A stretch of 64,000 nucleotides of DNA from DAOQVR01 sp035341665 (GTDB taxonomy: Bacteria > Chloroflexota > Anaerolineae > JAAYZQ01), in assembly GCA_035341665.1 (NCBI GenBank), contig DAOQVR010000003.1:62001-126000 (forward strand). The letters are read 5' to 3'. Of the stretch, positions 33,217 through 41,458 are shown piece by piece. Within the stretch, counting starts at the first letter, position 1; each line of letters begins with the position of its first letter. The notes under the pieces are model-generated. The model did not search any database and had not been told where the DNA came from. It saw only the letters and a list, made by a program, of their open reading frames with translations. The translations under genes were made by a program, and so were the position numbers.

Positions 33217-36200
33217 CTAGGGTGTCTTGGGTCGCCTTGACGTTGGTCTCTTCTTAGGTGACTTCTCGTCCGGCTCGAGCGGGAGCGGGATTTGAGTCGC
33301 CTGGTTGCGCTTTGCGCGTCCCGCCCCGGCACGCTTGTCCTGCGCTGGGACCTCCGGCCGTTTCCTGGCCGAGCCCATCTTGGTCGCCGCCGGAGCGGGC
33401 TGCTTGGCCGGAGGCGCCTTCCGAGCCGGCCCAGCAGAGCCGGTCGCAGCATCGGCGGCTCGGCTGGCGCGCGGCGATGCGCCCTTGGAGGTTCCTGCGG
33501 GCACCTTGGTGTCGCGCGCCGGCTTGGCCTTGGCCACCTTGGCCGTGCTCTTGCTCCCCTTCGGCGTGGCCGAACGAGCGGACGGGCCAGCCGCACCCTT
33601 GACGGGCTTGGCTGCAGTCGCGGCCTCGGGCTCTCGCTTCGGAGCGGAGCTCTTGACGGCCCGCGGCTTGGGGCCGGCTGTCGTCGTGGCATCTGCCTTG
33701 GCAGTCGCCGGCGAGCGTGGCGGCTTGAGCTCACCAGGTTTCGAGGCCTTCCCATCCGTGGCACTGCGCTTGCCCTGCGACGGGGGGAGACGCTTCCCTT
33801 TCGTGCCCTCCAAGACCGCCAGCCGCACCGGTACGCCGTGCTTGTCGGGCTCCAGATAGGGCACAGTGCCGCCCTGCGGCGTGTTGGAGCCTGACACGGC
33901 ACGCCCGGCCGGCTGCAGGTCGCGCACGGCGATGGCAAAGATCTTGCCCTTCGCCGTGACCAATGCCAGGTCCTGCTCTTCAGCAGCCAGCGCCGCCACC
34001 GCCAAGAGCCCGGTCCTGGCTGTGCACCTTGACGCCTGGACACCACTTCCGTAGCGCTTTTGCAGCGGAAAGAGCTCGCCAACCGTTCGCTTGGCGTATC
34101 CCGCATCGGTAAAGGTCACCACGAAGGCTCCGGGCCGGAAGAGGCCTCCGCCCACCACCGCGTCATCCTGTTCCAGCTTGACGGCCAGCACGCCGGCGGC
34201 AGGCAAGCCCATCGGGCGCACTTCGGCTTCGGAGAAGCGTATGGCCTGTGCCTGGCGGGTGACCAGGACCACTTCCTGTGTCCCATCGGTGCTCTCCACC
34301 CAGCTCAGCTCGTCTCCATCATCCAGCCCTATCACAACGGCCGGGCCCCGACCGGCGCCCGCGACCAGGTCTTCGCGGGCTACCCGCTTGATTCTGCCCA
34401 GTCGTGTGACCAAGACCACAAAGGACGCTCCCGTCCCTGCTGCCTCAGCCTCTCCCTGCGCGCCTGGCTCGGGCACGGATTCTCGGTTGACAATCAGGCC
34501 CACCGGCTTTTCTGCCGGGCCCAGCTGGGTCACGCTCGACGCGGGGACGGATTGGCCCTCGGGCACCTGGTGAAGGGGCACCAGAGCGGCTTTTCCCGAA
34601 GCAGTGAAGACGATGGCATCGTCCCGCGTGTTCGCCCTCGCATAGGTGAGGGGTGCCACCTTGAAGGGTCCGGCCGGTGGAGACGCCGTCAGGCTGAGCT
34701 GCCCGTCCTGCCAGAGCGTGAGCACTACATCCTGCGCCTGCACGAGGTCGCGCGCGGTATGATGCCCCCGCTCCCGGTCGGCGATGCGCGTGCGGCGCGC
34801 GTCTCCATACTTGGCCTTGAGTGCCAGAAGCTCGTCCCGAATCACACCGCGCAGCCTGGCCGGGCTCTTCAGGAGATCGGTCAGATGCTTGATCTCGGCG
34901 AGCTTTTCCTTGTACTCGTCGGCGATCTTGCGGCGCTCCAGCGCGACAAGGCGCTTGAGCGGCATCTCGAGAATGGCTTCCGCCTGGATCTCGGTCAACT
35001 TGAGGCGGTCAATCAGGTTCTTGCGCGCCGTGTCGGTCGTCTGGGAGCTGCGGATGATGCGCACCACTTCGTCGATGTGGTCCAGCGCCTTCAGCAAGCC
35101 TTCCAGGATGTGTGCCCTGGCCCTTGCCTTTTCCAGTAGGTAGCGGCTCCGCCGCGTGACTATCTCCTGCCGGTGCTCCAGGTAGAGGACCAGGACGCGC
35201 TTGAGCGGCAGGAGCCGTGGCTCGCCATCCACCAGAGCGAGCATGTGCAGGCCGAAGGTGGTCTGCATTGGCGTCAGCTTGAAGAGCTGGGAAAGGACAT
35301 CGCGTGCCTCGACGGTGCGCGTCAGCTCGATACAGATTCGCATCCCCTGCCGATCCGACTCATCGCGCAGGTCGGCGACGCCGTCGAGCTTGCCATCTCG
35401 CACCAGCTCGGCGATGCGTTCGATGAGCCGGGTCTTGTTCACCTGGTAAGGAAGCTCAGTGATGACGATCCGGCTCCGGTTGCGCGTCATCTCTTCGATG
35501 AAGACGTGCGCCTGGACGGTCAGGTGGCCCTTGCCCAAGGCGTAGGCGTTGCGAATCAGGTCGATGCGGTCGCCGTTTCCCTCCTCGGCATAGCGGTAGA
35601 CGACACCTCCGGTGGGAAAGTCAGGACCCTGAATGAACTGGGTGAGGTCCTCGACGGTGACATCGTCCAGGCTTCCGTAGCGGTCGATCAGGTAGACGAG
35701 GGCATCCACCACTTCGCCCAGGTTGTGCGGCGGGATGTTGGTCGTCATGCCCACCGCGATGCCCGAGGTGCCGTTCACCAGCAGGTTGGGGACCAGGGCA
35801 GGGAGGACGGACGGCTCCGTGAGGGTGGAGTCAAAGTTCGGCACCCAATCGACCGTGTCTTTGTCGAGATCGAGCAGAATCTCCTCGGCCACGGCAGAGA
35901 GGCGGGCCTCGGTGTAGCGCATGGCTGCGGGGCTGTCGCCGTCGATTGAGCCGAAGTTGCCCTGGCCGTCCACCAGCATATAGCGAAGCGAAAAGTCCTG
36001 CGCCATGCGCGCCATGGTCTCGTAAACCGCCGAGTCGCCGTGGGGATGGTACTTGCCAAGCACCTCGCCAACGATGCGCGCGCTCTTCTTGAACGGTTTG
36101 TCGGAGGCGAGACCCATGTCGTGCATCGCGTAGAGGATCCGGCGCTGCACAGGCTTGAGTCCATCGCGCACATCGGGCAAGGCACGCGACACGATCACGC

Positions 36201-36273
36201 TCATGGCGTAATCGAGATAGGCACCCTGCATCTCGTGATCGATATCAACTTGGCGAACGGTACCGATTTCCAT
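33217..36273 (-). CDS. gyrA: DNA gyrase/topoisomerase IV subunit A with a long basic tail
   Basis: The 1018-residue protein has the catalytic tyrosine Tyr120 in AMRYTEARLS, the quinolone-region motif GKYHPHGDSAVYETM, and a C-terminal beta-pinwheel domain. The usual gyrase box QRRGG(K/R)G is replaced by a QKRYGSGV-like sequence, so topoisomerase IV (ParC) activity is possible. From about residue 815 there is a 200-residue Lys/Ala/Pro/Arg-rich disordered tail, likely to bind DNA. ATG at 36273 follows GAAGAGAG. The promoter at 36357-36385 is near consensus. No gyrB or parE lies in the window. Confidence 0.9.
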   Translation of the reverse strand: MEIGTVRQVDIDHEMQGAYLDYAMSVIVSRALPDVRDGLKPVQRRILYAMHDMGLASDKPFKKSARIVGEVLGKYHPHGDSAVYETMARMAQDFSLRYMLVDGQGNFGSIDGDSPAAMRYTEARLSAVAEEILLDLDKDTVDWVPNFDSTLTEPSVLPALVPNLLVNGTSGIAVGMTTNIPPHNLGEVVDALVYLIDRYGSLDDVTVEDLTQFIQGPDFPTGGVVYRYAEEGNGDRIDLIRNAYALGKGHLTVQAHVFIEEMTRNRSRIVITELPYQVNKTRLIERIAELVRDGKLDGVADLRDESDRQGMRICIELTRTVEARDVLSQLFKLTPMQTTFGLHMLALVDGEPRLLPLKRVLVLYLEHRQEIVTRRSRYLLEKARARAHILEGLLKALDHIDEVVRIIRSSQTTDTARKNLIDRLKLTEIQAEAILEMPLKRLVALERRKIADEYKEKLAEIKHLTDLLKSPARLRGVIRDELLALKAKYGDARRTRIADRERGHHTARDLVQAQDVVLTLWQDGQLSLTASPPAGPFKVAPLTYARANTRDDAIVFTASGKAALVPLHQVPEGQSVPASSVTQLGPAEKPVGLIVNRESVPEPGAQGEAEAAGTGASFVVLVTRLGRIKRVAREDLVAGAGRGPAVVIGLDDGDELSWVESTDGTQEVVLVTRQAQAIRFSEAEVRPMGLPAAGVLAVKLEQDDAVVGGGLFRPGAFVVTFTDAGYAKRTVGELFPLQKRYGSGVQASRCTARTGLLAVAALAAEEQDLALVTAKGKIFAIAVRDLQPAGRAVSGSNTPQGGTVPYLEPDKHGVPVRLAVLEGTKGKRLPPSQGKRSATDGKASKPGELKPPRSPATAKADATTTAGPKPRAVKSSAPKREPEAATAAKPVKGAAGPSARSATPKGSKSTAKVAKAKPARDTKVPAGTSKGASPRASRAADAATGSAGPARKAPPAKQPAPAATKMGSARKRPEVPAQDKRAGAGRAKRNQATQIPLPLEPDEKSPKKRPTSRRPKTP

Positions 36274-36356
36274 GGCTCTCTTCCGAATAGGACCCATCTT
36301 GGGCGGGCAGCCCCGTCGCCGTCCGCCGCGTGAGAGGCAGCCCGGGACGCACACGC

Positions 36357-36385
36357 ACTATACGCCAAGTGCGCCCGCCTGTCAA
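36357..36385 (-). promoter_or_regulatory. Sigma70-type promoter for the gyrase A gene
   Basis: Minus-strand TTGACA, 17 bases, TATAGT, giving a leader of about 75 bases. Confidence 0.85.
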
Positions 36386-36429
36386 AGACACGCGCCGGGC
36401 TCCCGCTTGGCAACCGGAGCACAGGATGG

Positions 36430-36458
36430 TTGACGATCCACCACGGTCGTGCTATGCT
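36430..36458 (+). promoter_or_regulatory. Sigma70-type promoter for the DDAH-type gene
   Basis: Plus-strand TTGACG, 17 bases, TATGCT, close upstream of the start codon at 36479. Confidence 0.7.
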
Positions 36459-36478
36459 CTCCCATCGGGAGGCATCTG

Positions 36479-37246
36479 ATGAGAGCCATTGTGCGTCCGC
36501 CGGGGGAGAGCTATGCCCGCGCACTGAGTTCCCAGGTACCTAGACCGGCCATCCAGGTGGAAGTGGCACGACGGCAGCACGCCGAGTATCGTGCCGCGCT
36601 CCGGGCCGCGGGCGCGGAGCTGATCGAGCTGCCGCCCGAGGAAGCTTACCCCGATGCATGCTTCGTGCAGGACTGCGCAGTGATATGGCGGGGGACGGCC
36701 ACCGTGGCTCGTTTTGGCGCAAGGAGTCGCCGCGGGGAGGAGACAAGGGTGCGCACTGCCCTGGGGACCTCGACCGCCCTCAGAATCCACTTAATCGAGG
36801 CACCCGGCACCCTCGAAGGGGGCGACGTCCTGGCGATTGGTTCGCGGCTGGTGGTCGGGCTTTCGGCTCGCACGAACCGGGCGGGCTTGGCACAACTGCG
36901 CGACAGGCTAGAGCTCGAGGGCGCAACCGTGGAGGGGCTTGCCGTTCCCGAGGGGCTGCACCTGCTGAGCGGGATTACCTACCTGGGCCGGGGAATCGCG
37001 GTGGCGACTGACCCCTATGCAGAGATGACCGCTTTTTCTGGGCTCGACATGATCCAGGTGCCGGCCGAGGAGGCATACGCGGCCAACGCGCTCGGGCTTG
37101 GGGGTGCGGTCATCGTGCCGGCAGGGTATCCGCAGACGGCCAAGTTGATCCGCGAGCGCGGGTTTGAGGTCCTGGCGGTCGACCTCGGCGAGTTCTCCAA
37201 GGCAGACGGCGGTGCCACCTGCCTGTCGCTGATCGTGGAGCCTTAG
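36479..37246 (+). CDS. Dimethylarginine dimethylaminohydrolase (DDAH)-like amidinohydrolase
   Basis: The 255-residue protein is a single-domain member of the guanidino-group modifying superfamily. It has EEAYPDACFVQDCAV (substrate-binding acidic residues), APGTLEGGDVL, a His segment GLHLLSGITYLG, and the catalytic Cys248 in DGGATCLSL. DDAH converts methylated arginines to citrulline; other amidinohydrolases of the same fold are possible. ATG at 36479 has GGGAGG at six bases. The gene ends overlapping the stop of the convergent dehalogenase gene by four bases. Confidence 0.85.
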   Translation: MRAIVRPPGESYARALSSQVPRPAIQVEVARRQHAEYRAALRAAGAELIELPPEEAYPDACFVQDCAVIWRGTATVARFGARSRRGEETRVRTALGTSTALRIHLIEAPGTLEGGDVLAIGSRLVVGLSARTNRAGLAQLRDRLELEGATVEGLAVPEGLHLLSGITYLGRGIAVATDPYAEMTAFSGLDMIQVPAEEAYAANALGLGGAVIVPAGYPQTAKLIRERGFEVLAVDLGEFSKADGGATCLSLIVEP

Positions 37247-38142
37247 GCTCTACTAGCACGCACGACGGCAACTACGGCTGAGGCAACCTCGACTGCCACT
37301 TCCTCCTGCAGGAAGTGACCGGCTGCCGTCTCCACAACCTGCGCTGCAGGGAGCAGGCGGCGCATGGCCTTCAGACCTCGGCCCAGGATTGGGTCGCGCA
37401 TTCCCCACACAAGTCCAACAGGGCCCCGGTACGATGCGGCCCACGCCTCCGCTTCCTGTAGCGCCGGCACAGAGGGGTGTTCCGGGCTGGACGGCACCAT
37501 TCGCGCCAGCGCCAGCGGGGCAACGCGGTCGGCGTAGCGGCGCACGGGATAGCGGTAGGCCCGCTTCTCCGCCGGACCGATGCTGCGGCGGTCGCCCTGC
37601 ACGCGATCCAAGATGGGGAAGGGGAAGCCGAGCACGCGGAAAGCGAGGTCGCTGAGGACGGGGGTGTAGGCCAGGCGATGAAAGGATGAGAGAGGTCGGG
37701 CATGGCGAGGCGCCATCAGGCTCGTGTTGGCAAAGACGGCGCCCGCCACCAGATCGGGTCGACGTGCAGCCGCGAGACCGAGGATTGGGCCGCCCCAGTC
37801 CTGACCCACGATGACCACCTGGGCCAGGCCGAGCTCCTCCACCAGCCTCAAGAGCTGTCCCGCGTGGAATTCCGGGGTGTGCACCCGCGCGCTGCGGGGC
37901 TTGTCGCTGAGGCCCAGGCCGACGAGGTCGGGGGCGATAACCCGGCAGCCGGCCTGCACCAACGGCGGGATAACTTTGCGCCAGAGAAAAGACCAGGTTG
38001 GATTCCCATGTAGGAGTAGGACCTCCGGACCCTGGCCCTCGTCGATGAAGTGCAGCGCATGCTCACCGCCCCGGAGCAAGCGCCGCCGGAAGGGAAGCTT
38101 CGCCTCCAGCCAGCTCGGCAACGACGGTCCAGGCTCAAACAT
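37243..38142 (-). CDS. Haloalkane dehalogenase-like alpha/beta hydrolase
   Basis: The 299-residue protein has the nucleophile Asp115 in VGQDWGG with the adjacent Trp116, and Asn47 in HGNPTWSFLWR; this pair forms the halide-binding site in haloalkane dehalogenases. The catalytic His is near 276 in AAGHFLQEE. Family length is matched. It would convert haloalkanes to alcohols, though some close relatives act on other small substrates. ATG follows AGGT. It overlaps the convergent DDAH-type gene by four bases. Confidence 0.83.
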   Translation of the reverse strand: MFEPGPSLPSWLEAKLPFRRRLLRGGEHALHFIDEGQGPEVLLLHGNPTWSFLWRKVIPPLVQAGCRVIAPDLVGLGLSDKPRSARVHTPEFHAGQLLRLVEELGLAQVVIVGQDWGGPILGLAAARRPDLVAGAVFANTSLMAPRHARPLSSFHRLAYTPVLSDLAFRVLGFPFPILDRVQGDRRSIGPAEKRAYRYPVRRYADRVAPLALARMVPSSPEHPSVPALQEAEAWAASYRGPVGLVWGMRDPILGRGLKAMRRLLPAAQVVETAAGHFLQEEVAVEVASAVVAVVRASRA

Positions 38143-38167
38143 GTCACTACCTGCTCAGGTCGGCGCG

Positions 38168-38189
38168 CGTCCGCTGTGCGCCGCGGACG
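38168..38189 (-). terminator. Possible terminator after the SHMT-GcvT gene
   Basis: Seven-base arms (CGTCCGC / GCGGACG) with an eight-base loop lie 20 bases after the stop codon. There is no T run. Confidence 0.35.
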
Positions 38190-38209
38190 GGCATGTGGTC
38201 TTTCCGCTG

Positions 38210-41200
38210 CTACTCCTGCTTGTTCAGGAACCGCTTGATCACCGTTATGTCGTCATGCAGCTGAACCTGGTCGCCCGTTCGCAGCCCCGCAAGAGGCTTC
38301 GAGGCCCAGGCACGGTTCTCAAGCTGGAAGACGCCCAGCCTCTCGCCCACTGCGGCGTATGCCCTCTGCACGTAGGCCAGGCCGGTGAGGCGCCCCTCGC
38401 TGTCGATCGAGCAGCTTGTCACCGAGCCGACAACGCGCCCTTTCCGGCTGACGACGACGTCCCCCTGGCGCGGCATGCGGGCTCGCTCCTCGTCGAAGCG
38501 GAAACGGATGAGGCGCATGTCGCGGTCCTTTTCGCGGGCCATGTAGCTCGGCTTACCAATGAAGAAGGGCTTGTAGAGCTTGACATAGGGGGCGAAGCCG
38601 GCATCGCTCGGGTTCAGGTCGAGGGGACCGGCGAGCTCATGCCCGTAGAGCGGCAGGCCGGCCTCGATGCGCAGGCTATCCCTCGCCGCCAGCCCGCAGG
38701 GGCGCAGGCCGAAGGGCTCGCCCGCTTCTACGAGGGCCTGCCAGAATGCCGCTCCGGCCGCGGGATGGACAAAGATCTCGAAGGCCATGGGTTCGCCGGT
38801 GTAGCCGGTGCGCGACAGGTAGAGGTCGTAGCCTGCCAGGCGGCCGCGCATGATTTGGTTTCGCTTGAGCTCAAGTAGGCGCCCCCGCAGAGGATCACGC
38901 GGCGAGAGCATTGCCAGAAGGATGTCGCGCGACCTCGGTCCCTGCAGGGCAAGCTGCATGCGCATCGCACCTCCCCGCGCCGGGTCGCGCATGTCGCGGA
39001 TGACCACCCCTCGCGTGCCGAGGGCTTGCGACCAAGGCCGGCGCCCGTCTATCTGCACGCGCCCCTCGCGCACCGCCGTCAGCCAGGCCATGGCCTTGTC
39101 GTTGTTGGAGGCATTGACCACCATCCAATAGTGGTCAGGCTCCAGGCGGTAGACATAGACATCGTCGACAATGTGTCCTTCAGCGTCGAGCAGGAAGGAG
39201 TAGTGCGCCTCGCCCTTGCCGAGAAGCGTGACATCGTTCGTCGTGACAGTGGTCAGGAAGAGATGCACATTCTCGCCGGTGAACTCGAGGAGGCCCATAT
39301 GCCCGACATCAAAGAGGCCTGCCGTCTGGCGTACCGCAAGGTGCTCCTCCTGGACGGAGCTGTATTGCAGCGGCATTGCCCAGCCGGCGAAGGGAACCAT
39401 ACGGGCGCCGGAAGCCACGTGGCCGTCATAGAGCGTGGTCTGCTTGTGGGGCTGTGCCGCCTCGATTTCCTCGACCGGTTCGGGCCAGGCAAAGGCTGGC
39501 AGAGCCTGAAGCGCGCCCGGCGCGCCGGCGCGTGCCCTCTGGCCGACCCAGTAGGGCTTGTGGAACGCCCAGCCCAGGGTCTCGTCGTCAAACGCCTCGA
39601 CCGGCGGCAGAGGCTCTGCCCACTGCTCGGCCAATAGGTGGCTGAGCCTGCGGACAACAACCGGCCCCGGCGCAAGCGCATAGATATCCTCCGCGTCCAT
39701 GCGGACATAGCCATCCGAAAGGGATCGCAGCCAATGGGCCACGCGCGGCTCTTTGTCCTTGGGTACCAGGAGCTGCAGCAAATCGGTCGCCTGCCCGGGG
39801 CGCCTAAGCACAGCCGGGCTCATCAAGTCGCCGTTCGGCTCCAAGATCCAGGTGGGCTGGCAAGCACCCGCCTCGAGCGCGTAGACGTCGTTGGTCATCG
39901 CCACGTTGCAGAAGCCGCGTGCGTGGGAACCGGCAATCTCGATCACGTCAAACTCGCCGCCTGGATCGGAGGTTGGCTTGAACATGAAGTAGTGGTGCGG
40001 GTAGCCGCTGGGGCTATAGTCACAGGCCAGGTCCATGGAGCAAGCAAGCTGAACCACATTCCACTTGGCCTCTTCGAGCACGTCGAAGGGGATCTTGGCC
40101 CGGTAGACAGGGCCGCGGCGGCCGGCAAATGCGTACGGCTCGGTCGCCCGGAGAACGCAGGCGATGATGCCTGCCAGGCGCTCGATCTCGGGCAGCCTCG
40201 CCCCGCGCTGCGTGATCCAGGGTGTGCCCAAGCGGATGCCAGACGGGACGGCTGCGCTGCGATCGCCTGGAATCGTGTTCCGGTTCAGCACGATTCCGGC
40301 CAGGTCCAGGATGCGTGCGGCCGAATCGCCCATGAGCGGCGTGCCGCGCTTCGCATCGGGGCTCACCCCCCAGCCGCTGCGCACCGACTTGCAGTCGACG
40401 AGCAGCAGGTGGGTATCGGTACCTCCGTAGGGTATGCGCAGCCCAAGCCGCTGCAGCTCTTTAGCCAAGTGGGCGGCGTTGTCGATCACCTGCTGCTGAA
40501 GCGCCCGAAACTGGGGCGTGTGCGCCAAAGCAAAGGCCACCGCCATTCCGGCAATGGCGTGCACGTGAGGCCCGCCCTGCTCGCCGGGGAAGACGGCCGA
40601 GTCCACTTTCTCGGCGAGCTTTCGATCGGTGGTGAGGATGCAGGCACCGCGCGGGCCGTACAGGCTCTTGTGAGTGGTGAAGCTAACCACGTGGGCGTGG
40701 CCGAGCGGGCTTGGGACCACGCCGGCCGCCACCATGCCGGACGTGTGGGAGATGTCCGCCAACAGGTAGGCCCCCACCGAGTCGGCGATGCGCCGGAAGC
40801 GCGCCCAGTCGGGCGACCAGGGGTAGGAGGTGAACCCGGCAATGATCATCTTGGGCTTGGATTGCTTTGCCAGTGTCTCGATCGCGTCATAGTCGAGCCG
40901 CTCGGTCTTGGGATCGATGCCGTACGACACGATCTGGTACAGCTTGCCTGAGCGGTTCGCAGGGCTTCCGTGCGTCAGGTGCCCGCCATGCATGAGGCTC
41001 ATGCCCATTACCGTGCTACCCGGCGGGACCAGCGCTGCGTACACGGCGCTGTTGGCCGGTGAGCCGGACAGCGGCTGCACGTTGGCATAGATCTCGCCTG
41101 GGGTTACCTGGTTGGCAGCAAACGCCTCAGCGGCCCGGCGGCGGGCGAGCATCTCCAGGACGTCGACGTACTCCACGCCTTTGTAGTAGCGGAGGTCGCC

Positions 41201-41458
41201 GTGGCGCCGGTAGTGAGCCAGCTGGACCTCGTAGTTGAGAATCTCTTCCTGCGCGAGCCCGTGCAGGTCAGGATCAGGGTATCCCTCGGCGTAGACATTC
41301 TGAAATACCGAGCCCAACGCCTCGCGAACGGCCAGCGGTGCCTGGCTCTCGGACGGAATGAGGATCAGCTTGCGCGCCTGCCGCTCCGCTTCATAGTCTA
41401 TGAGGCGGGCGACGGCGGGGTCAAGGTCGGCAAGGCCGGTATCAAAGAACTCGATCAT
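38210..41458 (-). CDS. Serine hydroxymethyltransferase fused to a degenerate and a full GcvT (aminomethyltransferase) domain
   Basis: The 1082-residue protein has an SHMT domain (about 1-440) with the PLP lysine Lys264 in SFTTHKSLYGPRG and SGSPANSAVY. Residues about 500-610 look like a decayed GcvT folate-binding domain (NDVYALEAGACQ, GDLMSPAVL). Residues about 672-1075 form a full GcvT, with GHMGLLEFTGEN, TTNDVTLLGKGEAHYSFLL, the acidic DD in GHIVDDVYVY, VVNASNNDKA and TGYTGE. It should interconvert serine, glycine and methylene-folate and take part in glycine cleavage. The start (ATG 41458, GGAGGG upstream) overlaps the hydroxylase gene by 17 bp. It is the last gene of the purine operon. 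Confidence 0.88.
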   Translation of the reverse strand: MIEFFDTGLADLDPAVARLIDYEAERQARKLILIPSESQAPLAVREALGSVFQNVYAEGYPDPDLHGLAQEEILNYEVQLAHYRRHGDLRYYKGVEYVDVLEMLARRRAAEAFAANQVTPGEIYANVQPLSGSPANSAVYAALVPPGSTVMGMSLMHGGHLTHGSPANRSGKLYQIVSYGIDPKTERLDYDAIETLAKQSKPKMIIAGFTSYPWSPDWARFRRIADSVGAYLLADISHTSGMVAAGVVPSPLGHAHVVSFTTHKSLYGPRGACILTTDRKLAEKVDSAVFPGEQGGPHVHAIAGMAVAFALAHTPQFRALQQQVIDNAAHLAKELQRLGLRIPYGGTDTHLLLVDCKSVRSGWGVSPDAKRGTPLMGDSAARILDLAGIVLNRNTIPGDRSAAVPSGIRLGTPWITQRGARLPEIERLAGIIACVLRATEPYAFAGRRGPVYRAKIPFDVLEEAKWNVVQLACSMDLACDYSPSGYPHHYFMFKPTSDPGGEFDVIEIAGSHARGFCNVAMTNDVYALEAGACQPTWILEPNGDLMSPAVLRRPGQATDLLQLLVPKDKEPRVAHWLRSLSDGYVRMDAEDIYALAPGPVVVRRLSHLLAEQWAEPLPPVEAFDDETLGWAFHKPYWVGQRARAGAPGALQALPAFAWPEPVEEIEAAQPHKQTTLYDGHVASGARMVPFAGWAMPLQYSSVQEEHLAVRQTAGLFDVGHMGLLEFTGENVHLFLTTVTTNDVTLLGKGEAHYSFLLDAEGHIVDDVYVYRLEPDHYWMVVNASNNDKAMAWLTAVREGRVQIDGRRPWSQALGTRGVVIRDMRDPARGGAMRMQLALQGPRSRDILLAMLSPRDPLRGRLLELKRNQIMRGRLAGYDLYLSRTGYTGEPMAFEIFVHPAAGAAFWQALVEAGEPFGLRPCGLAARDSLRIEAGLPLYGHELAGPLDLNPSDAGFAPYVKLYKPFFIGKPSYMAREKDRDMRLIRFRFDEERARMPRQGDVVVSRKGRVVGSVTSCSIDSEGRLTGLAYVQRAYAAVGERLGVFQLENRAWASKPLAGLRTGDQVQLHDDITVIKRFLNKQE

